A DNA stretch of 64,000 nucleotides from CAZKYX01 sp964557125. GTDB taxonomy: Bacteria; Patescibacteriota; Microgenomatia; Levybacterales; GWA1-39-11. The notes beneath the pieces were generated by a model. The model was not told the origin of the DNA. It saw nothing but the letters and a program-made list of their open reading frames with translations, and searched no databases. Positions 48,194 to 57,033 of the stretch are shown piece by piece; position 1 is the stretch's first letter; each line of letters begins with the position of its first letter. A program made the translations under genes and the position numbers. The stretch is from contig CAZKYX010000001.1 of assembly GCA_964557125.1 (NCBI GenBank), positions 1 through 64,000 of the forward strand. Reading direction: 5' to 3'.

Positions 48194-49450
48194 TTACAGT
48201 AGGTCTAAAATTAATGTGCTCCACCCAAAGTTTTTTCTCCTATAACCGGTTCCGGTTTCGGGGTTGTAGTATTCTCGAAATCCTTCCTTTTCAATCATTT
48301 CAGCGGTTTTTTTAATAACCTTGTCTGCTATTTCATGATACCCATGCTTTTGTAGTCCTTTTATAACAAACCAATTCGTTGCTATCCATGTTGGACCTCG
48401 CCACAAAAGTTTTACTTGATGCAGTGGTGTATCGGTTGGAACATAATATTTCTCATCTTTAGCAACCGTTGGAAATGGGAACTCTGTAAAAAATTCCTCA
48501 GGATTTAAAAGATGTTTTTCAACAAGTGTTTTAAGTTGTGCGCCTTTTAATCCATCTAGGAAAAGTGGGATAAGAGAGGCTACTGTTTTGACTTTTGCAA
48601 ATGTTTCATTTTCAGAATAAAGAGAATAGAAAATTCCATCTTCCTTGTCCCAGCATTTCGAAATTAGGGACTTCTCACTTTTATTTGCGAGCTCTTCAAA
48701 GAATGAGCTTTCCTTCGCATTCTTAATTTCGGCAAACAAACGGGATAGAGAGCGAGCACTTTCGATAAAAACAACATTGAACAATAATTCTTCAACATTA
48801 AAATAGTTCTTTTTAAGAATTTTCTTACTGTCAAATCTATAACGGTGATTTAGAAAGTCCCCTTTTCTATAGGTGTAATGAAGTCTTGCTGTATCAAGTC
48901 CCGTGTATCCAGCTGCGACTTGGAATACCGGCAATTCATCCATTCCACTTTCATTTGGGGAAATAATAGAGACAAGAAAATCATTATCAACATCTCGATT
49001 CTCAAGCAGCCATCTATGATTTTTAGCAAGTTTTGGTAATACTTCTTCCAAAAATTTCTTGTCCTTGTCTTTTTCATAAATACTTTCAACTGATAATGGA
49101 AAAACGGGTGGTTGGGTTATGGCAGTCGTTCTTGGTCTTATTGAAAGCGCACTTTCAATATATGCCCAGTGTGGAAGCCTTTTTTTGCTTCCCCAAAAAA
49201 TTATGTGTGGTAGGAATCCATTTTCCCATTGTGCAAGTAGGTGGTTTCGAATTTCATTTTTTGCCCACAGTGCATCAAAGTGTGAAAGTACAATGGAATG
49301 AAAGCCTGTGTCCCATAACCACTGATAGACATATTCTTTGTTGGCCGGTGCAATAAATTTATAGTTTGAGTTTTTCCAAGTAGAGTAACCCTGAAAAGTA
49401 TTTAGGGTAAATATTTCCTTTGCCTTATCTATGACATCTGATTTCTTCAT
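48194..49450 (-). CDS. GH63-like (alpha/alpha)6-barrel glycoside hydrolase
   Basis: 418 aa, no signal peptide, cytoplasmic. Motifs of the GH63/trehalase-like group that includes mannosyl- and glucosylglycerate hydrolases: YQWLWDTGFHS (candidate acid D47), SPNESGMDELP, WRGPTWIATNWFVIKGL, and EGFREYYNPETGTGYRRKNFGW (candidate base E393; conserved region 389-410, quoted in part). It probably cleaves an alpha-linked glucoside, perhaps a compatible solute taken from the host or environment. No sugar genes adjoin it. Confidence 0.83.
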   Translation of the reverse strand: MKKSDVIDKAKEIFTLNTFQGYSTWKNSNYKFIAPANKEYVYQWLWDTGFHSIVLSHFDALWAKNEIRNHLLAQWENGFLPHIIFWGSKKRLPHWAYIESALSIRPRTTAITQPPVFPLSVESIYEKDKDKKFLEEVLPKLAKNHRWLLENRDVDNDFLVSIISPNESGMDELPVFQVAAGYTGLDTARLHYTYRKGDFLNHRYRFDSKKILKKNYFNVEELLFNVVFIESARSLSRLFAEIKNAKESSFFEELANKSEKSLISKCWDKEDGIFYSLYSENETFAKVKTVASLIPLFLDGLKGAQLKTLVEKHLLNPEEFFTEFPFPTVAKDEKYYVPTDTPLHQVKLLWRGPTWIATNWFVIKGLQKHGYHEIADKVIKKTAEMIEKEGFREYYNPETGTGYRRKNFGWSTLILDLL

Positions 49451-49548
49451 GAGTGTAGAAAGTATTACGTATTATGTAGTATGTATAAACGTCATACAGC
49501 TACAAAGATTTTTGCATAATTCATACTACTTGATACTTAATTCTGAGG

Positions 49549-50085
49549 CTATGCGTCGGGGTCTGGGGGCAAAAATTCTTCTCCGTTAGCTTCTTGCTTT
49601 GGGGCATATTCTCCAGCCTTAAGCCATTGGACATAGGTACATCCTGTTGCTTCTCTTTTTGCACTGTCCCAACCGCTTGTTGAGCATTTCTTCATTTTTT
49701 TTCCAGCAGCTGTTGTGTAGAGAACTAATTTGCTTCCGCATGTTGGACAGTCCTCATCTAGCTGTTCTGTGGTTCCTGAAATCCATTCAATATAGTCACA
49801 TCCTTCAGCTGTTTTTGTTTCTTTATTCCAAGAATTCGTTGAGCACTTCTTCATCTTTTTACCAAATCTAGTAACCATCATAACGAGCGGGTTATCGCAT
49901 TTAGGACATTTTTCGTCAAGTGTTTCTGGTTCTACTTCCAGCCATTTTACGTATTCGCAACCTTCATTTTTCTTGGTTTCTGCATTCCAACTACCTGTGG
50001 AACAGCGCTGCAACTTGCGACCTGTTGGGGTGGTGGTAACTTCTGCGAGCGGGTTACCGCATTTCGGACATTTTTCTTCAGCCAT
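49549..50085 (-). CDS. Triple zinc-ribbon protein (topoisomerase I C-terminal type)
   Basis: 178 aa made of three ~50-residue repeats, each with CPxCxxxL, then C-S-T about 15 residues later, then GCxYxxW; together four Cys per repeat. The pattern resembles the C4 zinc ribbons of bacterial topoisomerase I tails (zf-C4_Topoisom), here without the catalytic domain. Likely binds single-stranded DNA or RNA. A Pro/Asp-rich end follows. TACGAT ends 7 nt before the ATG. No topA is next to it. Confidence 0.8.
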   Translation of the reverse strand: MAEEKCPKCGNPLAEVTTTPTGRKLQRCSTGSWNAETKKNEGCEYVKWLEVEPETLDEKCPKCDNPLVMMVTRFGKKMKKCSTNSWNKETKTAEGCDYIEWISGTTEQLDEDCPTCGSKLVLYTTAAGKKMKKCSTSGWDSAKREATGCTYVQWLKAGEYAPKQEANGEEFLPPDPDA

Positions 50086-50117
50086 GGGATTTATCGTACG
50101 GGTTTTATTCTAGTAAG

Positions 50118-50160
50118 TCAATAATCAAATATACAAATAATCCAATAATCAAACAATCAA
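50118..50160. repeat. AATATACAAATAATCCAAT-type array
   Basis: CAATAATCAAATATACAAAT then AATCCAATAATCAAACAATC, the same word family as the inverted arrays around S23 gene A (28493-28968). No S23 gene is here. Confidence 0.7.
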
Positions 50161-50162
50161 AT

Positions 50163-50786
50163 CTAGAATCCTAAATCTTCTTTGACAAAAATAAGAGTAA
50201 TTCTTGCAGGATTGAGTTCTCTTTGCAGAACAAACAATTTGTTAACATTACTTCCTGATTCTGGTCCATAGACCTCTTTCATTCTCACGTCTTCTTGGGG
50301 GAGAACGTGGGTGTTAATTCTCTCAAAAGCGCTGTCAAGGTTGCTAACAATTTTTTTAGTACTCACAACCCAAATGACGTGTGATGCGCCATATGTATAC
50401 GCTGGCAATTGACTTCCAGAGCCAGATGCAACAACAACTTTTCCGTCCTCAGTCACCGCATGCACACTTCCGACAACATACTCAGGTGCGGCTCCAATTC
50501 GTTGCATTTCAAGACCGTCAGTCTCGCGATTTAGTTTAGTCAATTTGTTTTTAATGGAGTCAAACTTGCCAGAATCATTAAGAGTTTCTGTAAGTCCTAG
50601 CTGATTTAAGGTAGTTGAAGTTGCGGTCATAACCTCTCTGCCTTCTGGTATGAGGGACAGCACTTTCTCAACAGCTTCTTTTCCATTTTCTGCTGTTAGT
50701 ACCGTTATGCCATGCTCTGCAAGTGATTTTGAAGCGGTTGTGATTTGTGTGTCTGATGCAAGTGATGAGTAATTGTTTTTATCCAT
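50163..50786 (-). CDS. LUD-domain protein (LutC/YkgG-like)
   Basis: 207 aa. LUD (lactate utilisation) fold: an N-terminal helix, an early HGITVLTAENGKEAVEKVL segment, VMTATSTTLNQLGL, VVGSVHAVTEDGKVVVASGSGSQLP (about 108-132, quoted in part), and VIWVVSTKKIV. In LutABC, LutC works with Fe-S partners in lactate oxidation; here LutA and LutB are absent, so the role differs. Divergent from an HxlR regulator, with a palindrome between them. Confidence 0.83.
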   Translation of the reverse strand: MDKNNYSSLASDTQITTASKSLAEHGITVLTAENGKEAVEKVLSLIPEGREVMTATSTTLNQLGLTETLNDSGKFDSIKNKLTKLNRETDGLEMQRIGAAPEYVVGSVHAVTEDGKVVVASGSGSQLPAYTYGASHVIWVVSTKKIVSNLDSAFERINTHVLPQEDVRMKEVYGPESGSNVNKLFVLQRELNPARITLIFVKEDLGF

Positions 50787-50829
50787 GTCTATGCTATACT
50801 ATAAATACTAACCGAATTTCGGGCAAGTA

Positions 50830-50845
50830 CCTACTAAAAAGTAGG
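50830..50845. promoter_or_regulatory. Palindromic operator between LUD and hxlR-type genes
   Basis: CCTACT-AAAA-AGTAGG, a perfect 6-bp inverted repeat (weaker symmetry extends to AGTA...TAGT outside). It lies in the 79-bp divergent promoter, close to TATAAA at about 50852. HxlR-type regulators usually bind such palindromes near their own gene. Confidence 0.6.
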
Positions 50846-50865
50846 GTAGTATATAAAAAGTAACT

Positions 50866-51198
50866 ATGAAGCAACAAATATCTCTCGGATGTTCTTCTGT
50901 AAAGACAACACTTGATGTGATTGGTGGAAAATGGAAACCTCTTATCATGTTCCTGTTGACAAAAGAAACAATGCGCTTTTCTGAATTGCAGAAAGGAATA
51001 GGGGGAATAACCCAAAAGATGTTGACTCAGCAACTCAGAGAACTTGAAAGCGATAAGCTTATTTCACGAAAGGTATACGCTCAAGTTCCTCCAAAGGTAG
51101 AGTATTCCATAACTTCTTATGGCAAAACACTTATCCCTGTATTTAAAACAATGCACCAGTGGGGTTTGGTTCACACGAAGCACAACGCAAATCTTTAG
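50866..51198 (+). CDS. HxlR-family winged-helix transcriptional regulator
   Basis: 110 aa. Typical HxlR features: Cys near the N-terminus (C10), DVIGGKWKPLIMFLL, FSELQKGIGGITQKMLTQQLRELE (about 43-66, quoted in part), and YSITSYGKTLIPV. Members often sense quinones, aldehydes or redox stress through a conserved Cys like C10. It likely controls the divergent LUD gene and itself through the palindrome at 50830-50845. Confidence 0.93.
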   Translation: MKQQISLGCSSVKTTLDVIGGKWKPLIMFLLTKETMRFSELQKGIGGITQKMLTQQLRELESDKLISRKVYAQVPPKVEYSITSYGKTLIPVFKTMHQWGLVHTKHNANL

Positions 51199-51212
51199 CT
51201 TGAGTTGTTTGC

Positions 51213-51218
51213 TATACT
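51213..51218 (+). promoter_or_regulatory. -10 box with leaderless spacing
   Basis: TATACT, then ATTCTT, then ATG 51225 (6 nt). Confidence 0.65.
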
Positions 51219-51224
51219 ATTCTT

Positions 51225-52172
51225 ATGCGTCCCGATTCAAAAGAGAAAGTTCTTCCGGTAAAAAAAATATCAGCACGACGCGTTATCATCACATCTTTTG
51301 CGGTTGATTTGCTGGATATTATCCTTAGTTTTGTAGTTTCTGTTTTTTCTGGAAGTGTTGTTATGTTTACGCAGGTTCTTGAAGGTGTTTCTGATCTCGC
51401 TGCATCTGGTCTTCTTATGATTGGCCTTAAGCGATCAACTCAGAAAGATGATAGGTCGCATCCCTTTGGATACGGAAGGGAAATTTATTTTTGGACCCTG
51501 CTAGCTGCCCTTGTCATGTTTGGTTTGACAGCAACTCTGTCAATCTATTTTGGGTGGAAGAGAATTTTGGATCCAGAACCAATTCACAATATTTTACTCG
51601 CTCTGATAGTTCTTCTCGTAACTTTTTTTACAAATGGATACGCGTTTTTTCTTAGCTATAAACGTCTTTTGAAAAAGAGAAGTTTTAAACATGTTGCCGA
51701 AATTTTTTACAAGTCTTCCCTTGTAGAAACAAAAACGACTTTTATATTAGATCTTATGGGAACCGCATCATCATTTTTTGGTATGCTAGCCTTAGGCGGA
51801 TATCTTATTACAGGAGATTTGAGATTTGATGGTTTGGGTGCCGTCATTATAGGTATCTTTTTGGCTATCTTTTCATTCTTCCTTCTTATGGGGATTCGGG
51901 ATTTGCTTGTTGGAAAGAGTGCCTCTCTTGCGACAGAGAAAAAAATTCGTGATGCGGCACTTGAAGTTGAAGAAGTTAATTCTGTGCTTGATTTAAAAAC
52001 ACTTCACGTTGGTTCTGAAAAATTGCTTGTCAATTTGGAGGTCCATATGCAGGATAGACTTACGACAGATGAGCTCGAAAAATTGATTGACAAGATTAAA
52101 GAACGTATTCAGCAAGCGGTTCCTTCTGTAAAATACATTCAAGTCGAACTTGAAACCCCTGAAAAGATTTGA
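51225..52172 (+). CDS. Cation diffusion facilitator (CDF) transporter
   Basis: 315 aa. Six TM helices and a C-terminal cytoplasmic domain (about 225-315). Motifs: FAVDLLDIILSF (Asp metal ligands in TM2), GVSDLAASGLLMIGL, and HPFGYGREIYFW. CDF proteins export Zn2+, Fe2+, Mn2+ or Co2+ by proton antiport. The second site in TM5 (HxxxD type) reads ETKTTFILDLMGT here, so the metal cannot be assigned. Confidence 0.88.
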   Translation: MRPDSKEKVLPVKKISARRVIITSFAVDLLDIILSFVVSVFSGSVVMFTQVLEGVSDLAASGLLMIGLKRSTQKDDRSHPFGYGREIYFWTLLAALVMFGLTATLSIYFGWKRILDPEPIHNILLALIVLLVTFFTNGYAFFLSYKRLLKKRSFKHVAEIFYKSSLVETKTTFILDLMGTASSFFGMLALGGYLITGDLRFDGLGAVIIGIFLAIFSFFLLMGIRDLLVGKSASLATEKKIRDAALEVEEVNSVLDLKTLHVGSEKLLVNLEVHMQDRLTTDELEKLIDKIKERIQQAVPSVKYIQVELETPEKI

Positions 52173-52217
52173 AATCTTGATTTTTATACTGTCCTAGAGT
52201 AGAATTTGGCTTGGAAT

Positions 52218-53921
52218 ATGTCAAAAGTAGAAATCACTCCAGATAGTATTCACGAAATTATACCTCCTCATGAAATTGAGAAAAAATATCTCGTAAAGAA
52301 ATTGCCTGACAATTTAGATAGTTTTCCCTTCGTTGAAATATCTCAGAGTTATGTAGCTATTTCTGAAGACAACAAAGAGGAAGTACGTGTCAGAAAGGCT
52401 GACAATAATTATTATCTGACAGTAAAACGAGGGAATGGACTCGATCGCGAAGAAGTTGAGACGTGCATTGATAGAGATACATACGAAGTGCTTGTCCCTC
52501 ATGCTGATGGTAAGACCGTTGAAAAAACAAGATACAAAATTCCGTATCAAAAATATACCATCGAGCTTGATGTTTACCATGGTGCTCAAGAAGGCCTTTT
52601 GAGCGTAGAGGTAGAATTTGAGAGCATCGAGGAAAGTGAGAAATTTGCTCACCCTGCATGGTTTGGAGAGGATGTTACAGGAAAGAAAGAGTTCTCGAAT
52701 AGAGCAATGGCAGGAAAAAATGCTGAAAGAACAAAAGAGAAAACATCTGAAAGTTGGATAACAACAGAAGTGGAAGATGTTTCAAAATTTCTGAATCTCA
52801 TTGAAAAAAAACTCAAAGAGAAGGATGGGAGTGAATCTTTGTTTGTTTTTATTGCCGGGAGAACGAGTTCTGGTAAAACAACTGCAGTAACTAAAAAAAT
52901 TGAAGAAAGATTTGGTGACATTTCAATTCTTTCAACAGATGACTATCAAAAGGGTGGAAAATTTGTAGATAGGGAGCGCGCGAAGGGCAACAATATCAAT
53001 TGGGATCATCCGGAATATATCAATTTTGAATTACTCAAAACTCATTTAGATTTGTTGAAAAATGGAGAGTCGATTGAAAAGCCTGAGTTTAATTTTTTAA
53101 CCGGAGAGGCTGACAGTACGTCTAAATTTTCACCAAAAAACATCATTGTTCTCGAGGGATTGTTTGCACTTTTTGACGACCTCCCAAGCTATGCTGATGT
53201 CAAGGGATTTGTGGACATTTCTCTTCATGGAAGTGTTGTGAGGCGTCTTGCTCGGGATGTTGTCAGAACCCCCTTAAGCCCTGAGCAAATTCTCGATTAC
53301 TACTTCAGAGTAGTTGAGCCTATGTATCAAAAATATATTGAACCAACGAAGAGAAAGGCGGATATGGTGCTTGTCAATGAGTATAATCCGGCAATTGAAG
53401 CTGAAAAATTTCAAGGGTTGGAAATTCAAGCAAAATACAAGGGGACTGTTAGCGCTGAGCTGTTAGCAGACAACGGCGCAACATTTCTAAAGTGCAATGT
53501 GCAAGATGATACATACTTTAATCCTCATGATAGACAACTCGAAGAATCAGATGAAATGTTGAGAATTCGCAAAGAAGACGGCCAATCTGTTATGACCTAT
53601 AAAGGTCCGAAGAACAAGGATAGTGGAAATAGACCGCGTGCTGAGATTAAAATTAGCCCACGTTTGGAACGGATATTTCGAAAGCATTATGGGAAAAATT
53701 TTAAAGAAATTAGCAAAGAGAGAAGTTTTTATGAAATGGATGGAGCTCTTGTCGTTCTTGACACTGTAACAAAAATCGAAGGAGGAGTCACAACAAAGCT
53801 CGGAGAATTTATTGAAATTCAATGTAATGACGAGAAAAACTCAGAAGAAAAAACCAGCCAAATTGTTAAAAAATTAGGAATTACAACTTTGCCACTTTCA
53901 ATCCCTTACAGCAGGATGTAA
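52218..53921 (+). CDS. CYTH - uridine-kinase-like - CYTH triple-domain protein
   Basis: 567 aa from ATG 52218; TAGAAT upstream would overlap the alternative TTG at 52206. Domain 1 (18-168) is a CYTH/triphosphate tunnel enzyme with EIEKK (19-23) and alternating acidic/basic strands (EVRVRK, YYLTVKRG, ELDVY, SVEVEFES). Domain 2 (205-390) is a P-loop phosphoribulokinase/uridine-kinase fold with GRTSSGKTT (214-222), STDDYQ and VLEGLFAL. Domain 3 (about 398-567) is a second CYTH-like domain with EIQAK (402-406), MLRIRKEDG, and EIKISPRLE. Plant TTM1/2 have a kinase-CYTH pair; a flanking pair of CYTH domains is unusual. Possible polyphosphate, triphosphate or nucleotide chemistry. Confidence 0.83.
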   Translation: MSKVEITPDSIHEIIPPHEIEKKYLVKKLPDNLDSFPFVEISQSYVAISEDNKEEVRVRKADNNYYLTVKRGNGLDREEVETCIDRDTYEVLVPHADGKTVEKTRYKIPYQKYTIELDVYHGAQEGLLSVEVEFESIEESEKFAHPAWFGEDVTGKKEFSNRAMAGKNAERTKEKTSESWITTEVEDVSKFLNLIEKKLKEKDGSESLFVFIAGRTSSGKTTAVTKKIEERFGDISILSTDDYQKGGKFVDRERAKGNNINWDHPEYINFELLKTHLDLLKNGESIEKPEFNFLTGEADSTSKFSPKNIIVLEGLFALFDDLPSYADVKGFVDISLHGSVVRRLARDVVRTPLSPEQILDYYFRVVEPMYQKYIEPTKRKADMVLVNEYNPAIEAEKFQGLEIQAKYKGTVSAELLADNGATFLKCNVQDDTYFNPHDRQLEESDEMLRIRKEDGQSVMTYKGPKNKDSGNRPRAEIKISPRLERIFRKHYGKNFKEISKERSFYEMDGALVVLDTVTKIEGGVTTKLGEFIEIQCNDEKNSEEKTSQIVKKLGITTLPLSIPYSRM

Positions 53922-53961
53922 GCAAGTATATCGTATAGAATATACAATATACAATATACGT

Positions 53962-53967
53962 TATAAT
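53962..53967 (+). promoter_or_regulatory. -10 box with leaderless spacing
   Basis: TATAAT, then GCACAT, then ATG 53974 (6 nt). Upstream is a short AATATAC tandem (about 53939-53959). Confidence 0.65.
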
Positions 53968-53973
53968 GCACAT

Positions 53974-55011
53974 ATGTCCTTAGAAAAGTTTCAAGCATCA
54001 ATGATGGGAGGAGCCATTGGTGACACTTTGGGAATGTCTGTTGAGGGGTGGAGTAGAGATCAAATTCGAAGGTTCATCGGTGGCGTGAGCGAGCCCGTGA
54101 GTTCTGTTGATATCTATGCAAAGGCTTACGAAAATAATCCAAATGACGAAGAAAATTTTCCTCATAAATTTACTACAAGAGTGCTTTCAAAAGGTGAGTA
54201 TACCGATGACACGCATTTATCAATTGCAACTGCAAAGGCACTTATCAAGGGTGGATACTCCATGGAGGGGGCTGTAATAGAACATCTGGAAATGTATAAA
54301 AGACTGACGAGTGACGATGAGCAAGGGGCATGGCAAAGTTTTGGTTATTCAACAAGGACTGCAATACAAAATTTATTGGACGGTGTATCATCTGAGGCAT
54401 CAGGCGTAAAAGCCAACAGTCCGGGGAATGGGCCAACAATAAAAATGGGTCCAGTTGGGCTTTTCATGTCGGCAACAAATGAATATGAAAAAGGAATGGA
54501 ATATGCAGAAAAAGTTGGGAGAATGACGCATCTTGATAGTCGCTCGATTGGGTCGGGTGTTGTACAGGCAGATGCTATATATTCACTTTTGGAAGGTATT
54601 GATAGAAAAGATTTTGTTGAGCAGACAATTATTGTTTCAAAGAATGTAGAAGAGCGAATAGGGAAAGAGGAGAGGACAAAACTGTATAAAAAGTTTGAAT
54701 GGATACTCGCAAATATGGAGGCAAATGACGATGCTGCATATGATGCATTTCAGCCCAACTTTGCGGTTACAAGAAATTATCCTTTCACGCTTTTTATGTT
54801 TCAAAAGTATTGGGACAGTCCCCTTGAAGGACTTTTAAAGACTGTAAATTCTGGAGGTGATGCCGATAGTACGGGGGCTATGTTTGGAACGCTTGCTGGA
54901 GCAAAGCATGGGAAATTTTATCCACAAGAATGGGAAGATGTATTGCTAGATAAAGAGGTGTTAATTTCTCTTTCATCACAGCTCTTTGCTTCAAACTCTA
55001 TGCTATCCTAG
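53974..55011 (+). CDS. ADP-ribosylglycohydrolase (DraG-like)
   Basis: 345 aa, all-helical. The family's metal-binding motifs are present: MMGGAIGDTLGM (10-21), YTDDTHLS (about 75-82), and SGGDADSTGAM (about 300-310), which position two Mg2+ ions. It removes ADP-ribose from proteins or small molecules. No DraT or other ADP-ribosyltransferase is visible nearby. The 150-bp spacer after it has a short hydrophobic reading frame without a good start. Confidence 0.93.
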   Translation: MSLEKFQASMMGGAIGDTLGMSVEGWSRDQIRRFIGGVSEPVSSVDIYAKAYENNPNDEENFPHKFTTRVLSKGEYTDDTHLSIATAKALIKGGYSMEGAVIEHLEMYKRLTSDDEQGAWQSFGYSTRTAIQNLLDGVSSEASGVKANSPGNGPTIKMGPVGLFMSATNEYEKGMEYAEKVGRMTHLDSRSIGSGVVQADAIYSLLEGIDRKDFVEQTIIVSKNVEERIGKEERTKLYKKFEWILANMEANDDAAYDAFQPNFAVTRNYPFTLFMFQKYWDSPLEGLLKTVNSGGDADSTGAMFGTLAGAKHGKFYPQEWEDVLLDKEVLISLSSQLFASNSMLS

Positions 55012-55147
55012 AACCGAAAGCGAAAAAAATTCTTCTAATATTGCTGGTAGTTATCATAGGTTTTTTTGTTATATATTTAAAGCTTCCTATAATGCAGGTT
55101 GCAAATTAATGCTATGATTAAAATCACGCTACACTTTTGCTTTTCTG

Positions 55148-55153
55148 TATAAT
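55148..55153 (+). promoter_or_regulatory. -10 box with leaderless spacing
   Basis: TATAAT ending 7 nt before ATG 55161. Confidence 0.6.
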
Positions 55154-55160
55154 ATAGTAT

Positions 55161-56393
55161 ATGTACATGAATTTTCTTCTATATTTGGTTTATGAAGTAT
55201 TGATTTGGCTTTTAATATTATTATTTTTTATCTTTCTTGTATTTAAGTTTCGCAATAAAATAAAAATTTTGAGAAAAAATTCAAAAACAGTTGTTATAAC
55301 TGGTTTTGGGTTTTTTCTAGTTTTAATTATTTCCTTTTTTTATTTCAATCCTGGTGGTAACTTATTGGAAATGCCAATGTATTCTCACTCACATGCTCCT
55401 GGTGGCAAGACGGCATCAGTACCGCTTCTCAATGCAATAGCCTTTTTTCTTAATTCTACTAAGTTTGATAAGGTTGCAGATATCGGCGCGGATCCTAACA
55501 ATGTGCCAGCTTTTGTATCCAAAACTGATGCTGCTGTTAGGATAGATATTACAGCTCAGGAAGTAATATCTGAGATTAGAAATGGTTCGTATTTCAATTA
55601 TTGGACGTACAACAAGCAGGTGCCAGGGCCAATGTATAGAGTAAAGCTCGGAGACACAGTAATTGTATCGTTAACAAATCACAAATCGTCAATTCACCAT
55701 CACAATATAGACATGCATGCTGTTACTGGACCTGGGGGTGGAGCGGCGGTTACACATGTTGCACCAGGAGAAACTAAGTCTTTTAAGTGGAAGGCGCTTA
55801 ATCCCGGAATTTATGTGTATCATTGTGCAATGCCTAATGTAAGTACTCATAATTCGCACGGCCAGTATGGGTTAATTCTTGTAGAGCCGCCCGAAGGACT
55901 CTCAAGGGTTGATAAGGAGTTCTATATTATGCAAGGGGAGCTTTACACTTTGGGGGGTCTTGGAAAGAAGGGGCTTACTATTTTTAATACGCAAGGGCTT
56001 ATTGATGGAAACCCCACGTATGTAACTTTTAATGGAAAAGTTGAAACAACTCCGCGAATGAAAGCAAAGGTTGGAGATAAAATCCGAATGTTTGTAGGTA
56101 ATGGTGGATTGAATCTCATCTCTTCTTTTCATGTCATAGGGGAAATATTTGATGTTGTTTATCCAGAAGGAGCAATTGGTTCGCCACCGTTAAGAAATAT
56201 ACAGACTACTGCAGTGCTTCCAGGAGGAGCGACTATCGTGGAGTTCACGGTTGATGTGCCTGGAAATTATCTTCTTGTGGACCATGCACTTGCGCGGATG
56301 AATAAGGGGGCATGGGCTGTTCTCGAAGTGGAAGGAAATGATAATCCTGATGTTTTTCAGTCTTTGGATCCTGATTCCGACATGCATCACTGA
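55161..56393 (+). CDS. Membrane-anchored NirK-like copper nitrite reductase / two-domain cupredoxin
   Basis: 410 aa. Two TM helices (about 8-30 and 43-62), then two cupredoxin domains. Type 2 copper ligands fit NirK: H186 (NIDMH), H221 (YHC), H375 (VDHALA), plus the catalytic pair D184 and H324 (SFHVIG). Type 1 site: H181, C222, H230, but the axial Met is replaced by Gln (Q235 in HGQYG). NirK reduces nitrite to NO outside the membrane. The Gln axial ligand should lower the T1 potential. No NO reductase or cytochrome genes are nearby. It ends 7 bp from the convergent gene at 56401. Confidence 0.85.
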   Translation: MYMNFLLYLVYEVLIWLLILLFFIFLVFKFRNKIKILRKNSKTVVITGFGFFLVLIISFFYFNPGGNLLEMPMYSHSHAPGGKTASVPLLNAIAFFLNSTKFDKVADIGADPNNVPAFVSKTDAAVRIDITAQEVISEIRNGSYFNYWTYNKQVPGPMYRVKLGDTVIVSLTNHKSSIHHHNIDMHAVTGPGGGAAVTHVAPGETKSFKWKALNPGIYVYHCAMPNVSTHNSHGQYGLILVEPPEGLSRVDKEFYIMQGELYTLGGLGKKGLTIFNTQGLIDGNPTYVTFNGKVETTPRMKAKVGDKIRMFVGNGGLNLISSFHVIGEIFDVVYPEGAIGSPPLRNIQTTAVLPGGATIVEFTVDVPGNYLLVDHALARMNKGAWAVLEVEGNDNPDVFQSLDPDSDMHH

Positions 56394-56400
56394 AATGTAA

Positions 56401-57033
56401 TTATCTGAGTTTTTTTAAAAGATAGGTAAGACAAAGAAGTATGGGTGCAATGTAGAGAAGGGTTCCAAAAATTCCATAATTTAAGTATTCTTGCACGACA
56501 CCAGTAGTTCCTAGCCATCCGGCAACATCAAAATATTCCCAAGGATGGTGGAGTAGAAAATGCTGGAAGAATTCATGGATGAGTTTTGGAATTGCAATAA
56601 CTGAGAGAACGAGAATTAGTATCTGATGAGTTTTAAACAAAACATCTTTTTTAGAAAAAAGTTTGTACATTAAATAAAAGATGACAAAGTTTTCAAATAT
56701 ATTTGGAAAGAAAAAAAGAAATTGTCTGTTGTGGGTCGAATAGAAAAATGCGAGTCCGACAAGTCTATATAGGAAAAGAAAAATAGCCGTGTTCTTTGCA
56801 AGCTTATCTTTGAAGGAAAAAGCAATGATAAAAATAAAAGTTAAGTAGTACAAGTCAAAGGTCTTATCCCAGTTTTGATAGAAGGCAAGTTTTGCAGGTG
56901 TTGAGTGGTCAATAAATTTCCAATCATACAGGTCACAAAGGTTGGATAGTAGTATTCCCAGTAATGGAATACGAAAAATGAGAAGAGGAACAACGGAGCG
57001 AGCAATGGTGGGAAGAATAGGAAGCTGTTCCAT
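56401..57033 (-). CDS. Polytopic membrane protein of unknown function
   Basis: 210 aa, about six hydrophobic segments, rich in Phe, Leu and His; no catalytic motif recognised. HEFFQHFLLHH (about 153-163) could bind metal or face the membrane interface. Its start overlaps the stop of the upstream membrane gene by one base, so the two form an operon. Convergent with the NirK-like gene. Confidence 0.6.
   Translation of the reverse strand: MEQLPILPTIARSVVPLLIFRIPLLGILLSNLCDLYDWKFIDHSTPAKLAFYQNWDKTFDLYYLTFIFIIAFSFKDKLAKNTAIFLFLYRLVGLAFFYSTHNRQFLFFFPNIFENFVIFYLMYKLFSKKDVLFKTHQILILVLSVIAIPKLIHEFFQHFLLHHPWEYFDVAGWLGTTGVVQEYLNYGIFGTLLYIAPILLCLTYLLKKLR

Noticed and set aside
55015..55112. Short hydrophobic reading frame after the DraG-like gene (KKILLILLVVIIGFFVIY)
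   Set aside because: No in-frame ATG or GTG at a sensible place; only an internal TTG. Not called.
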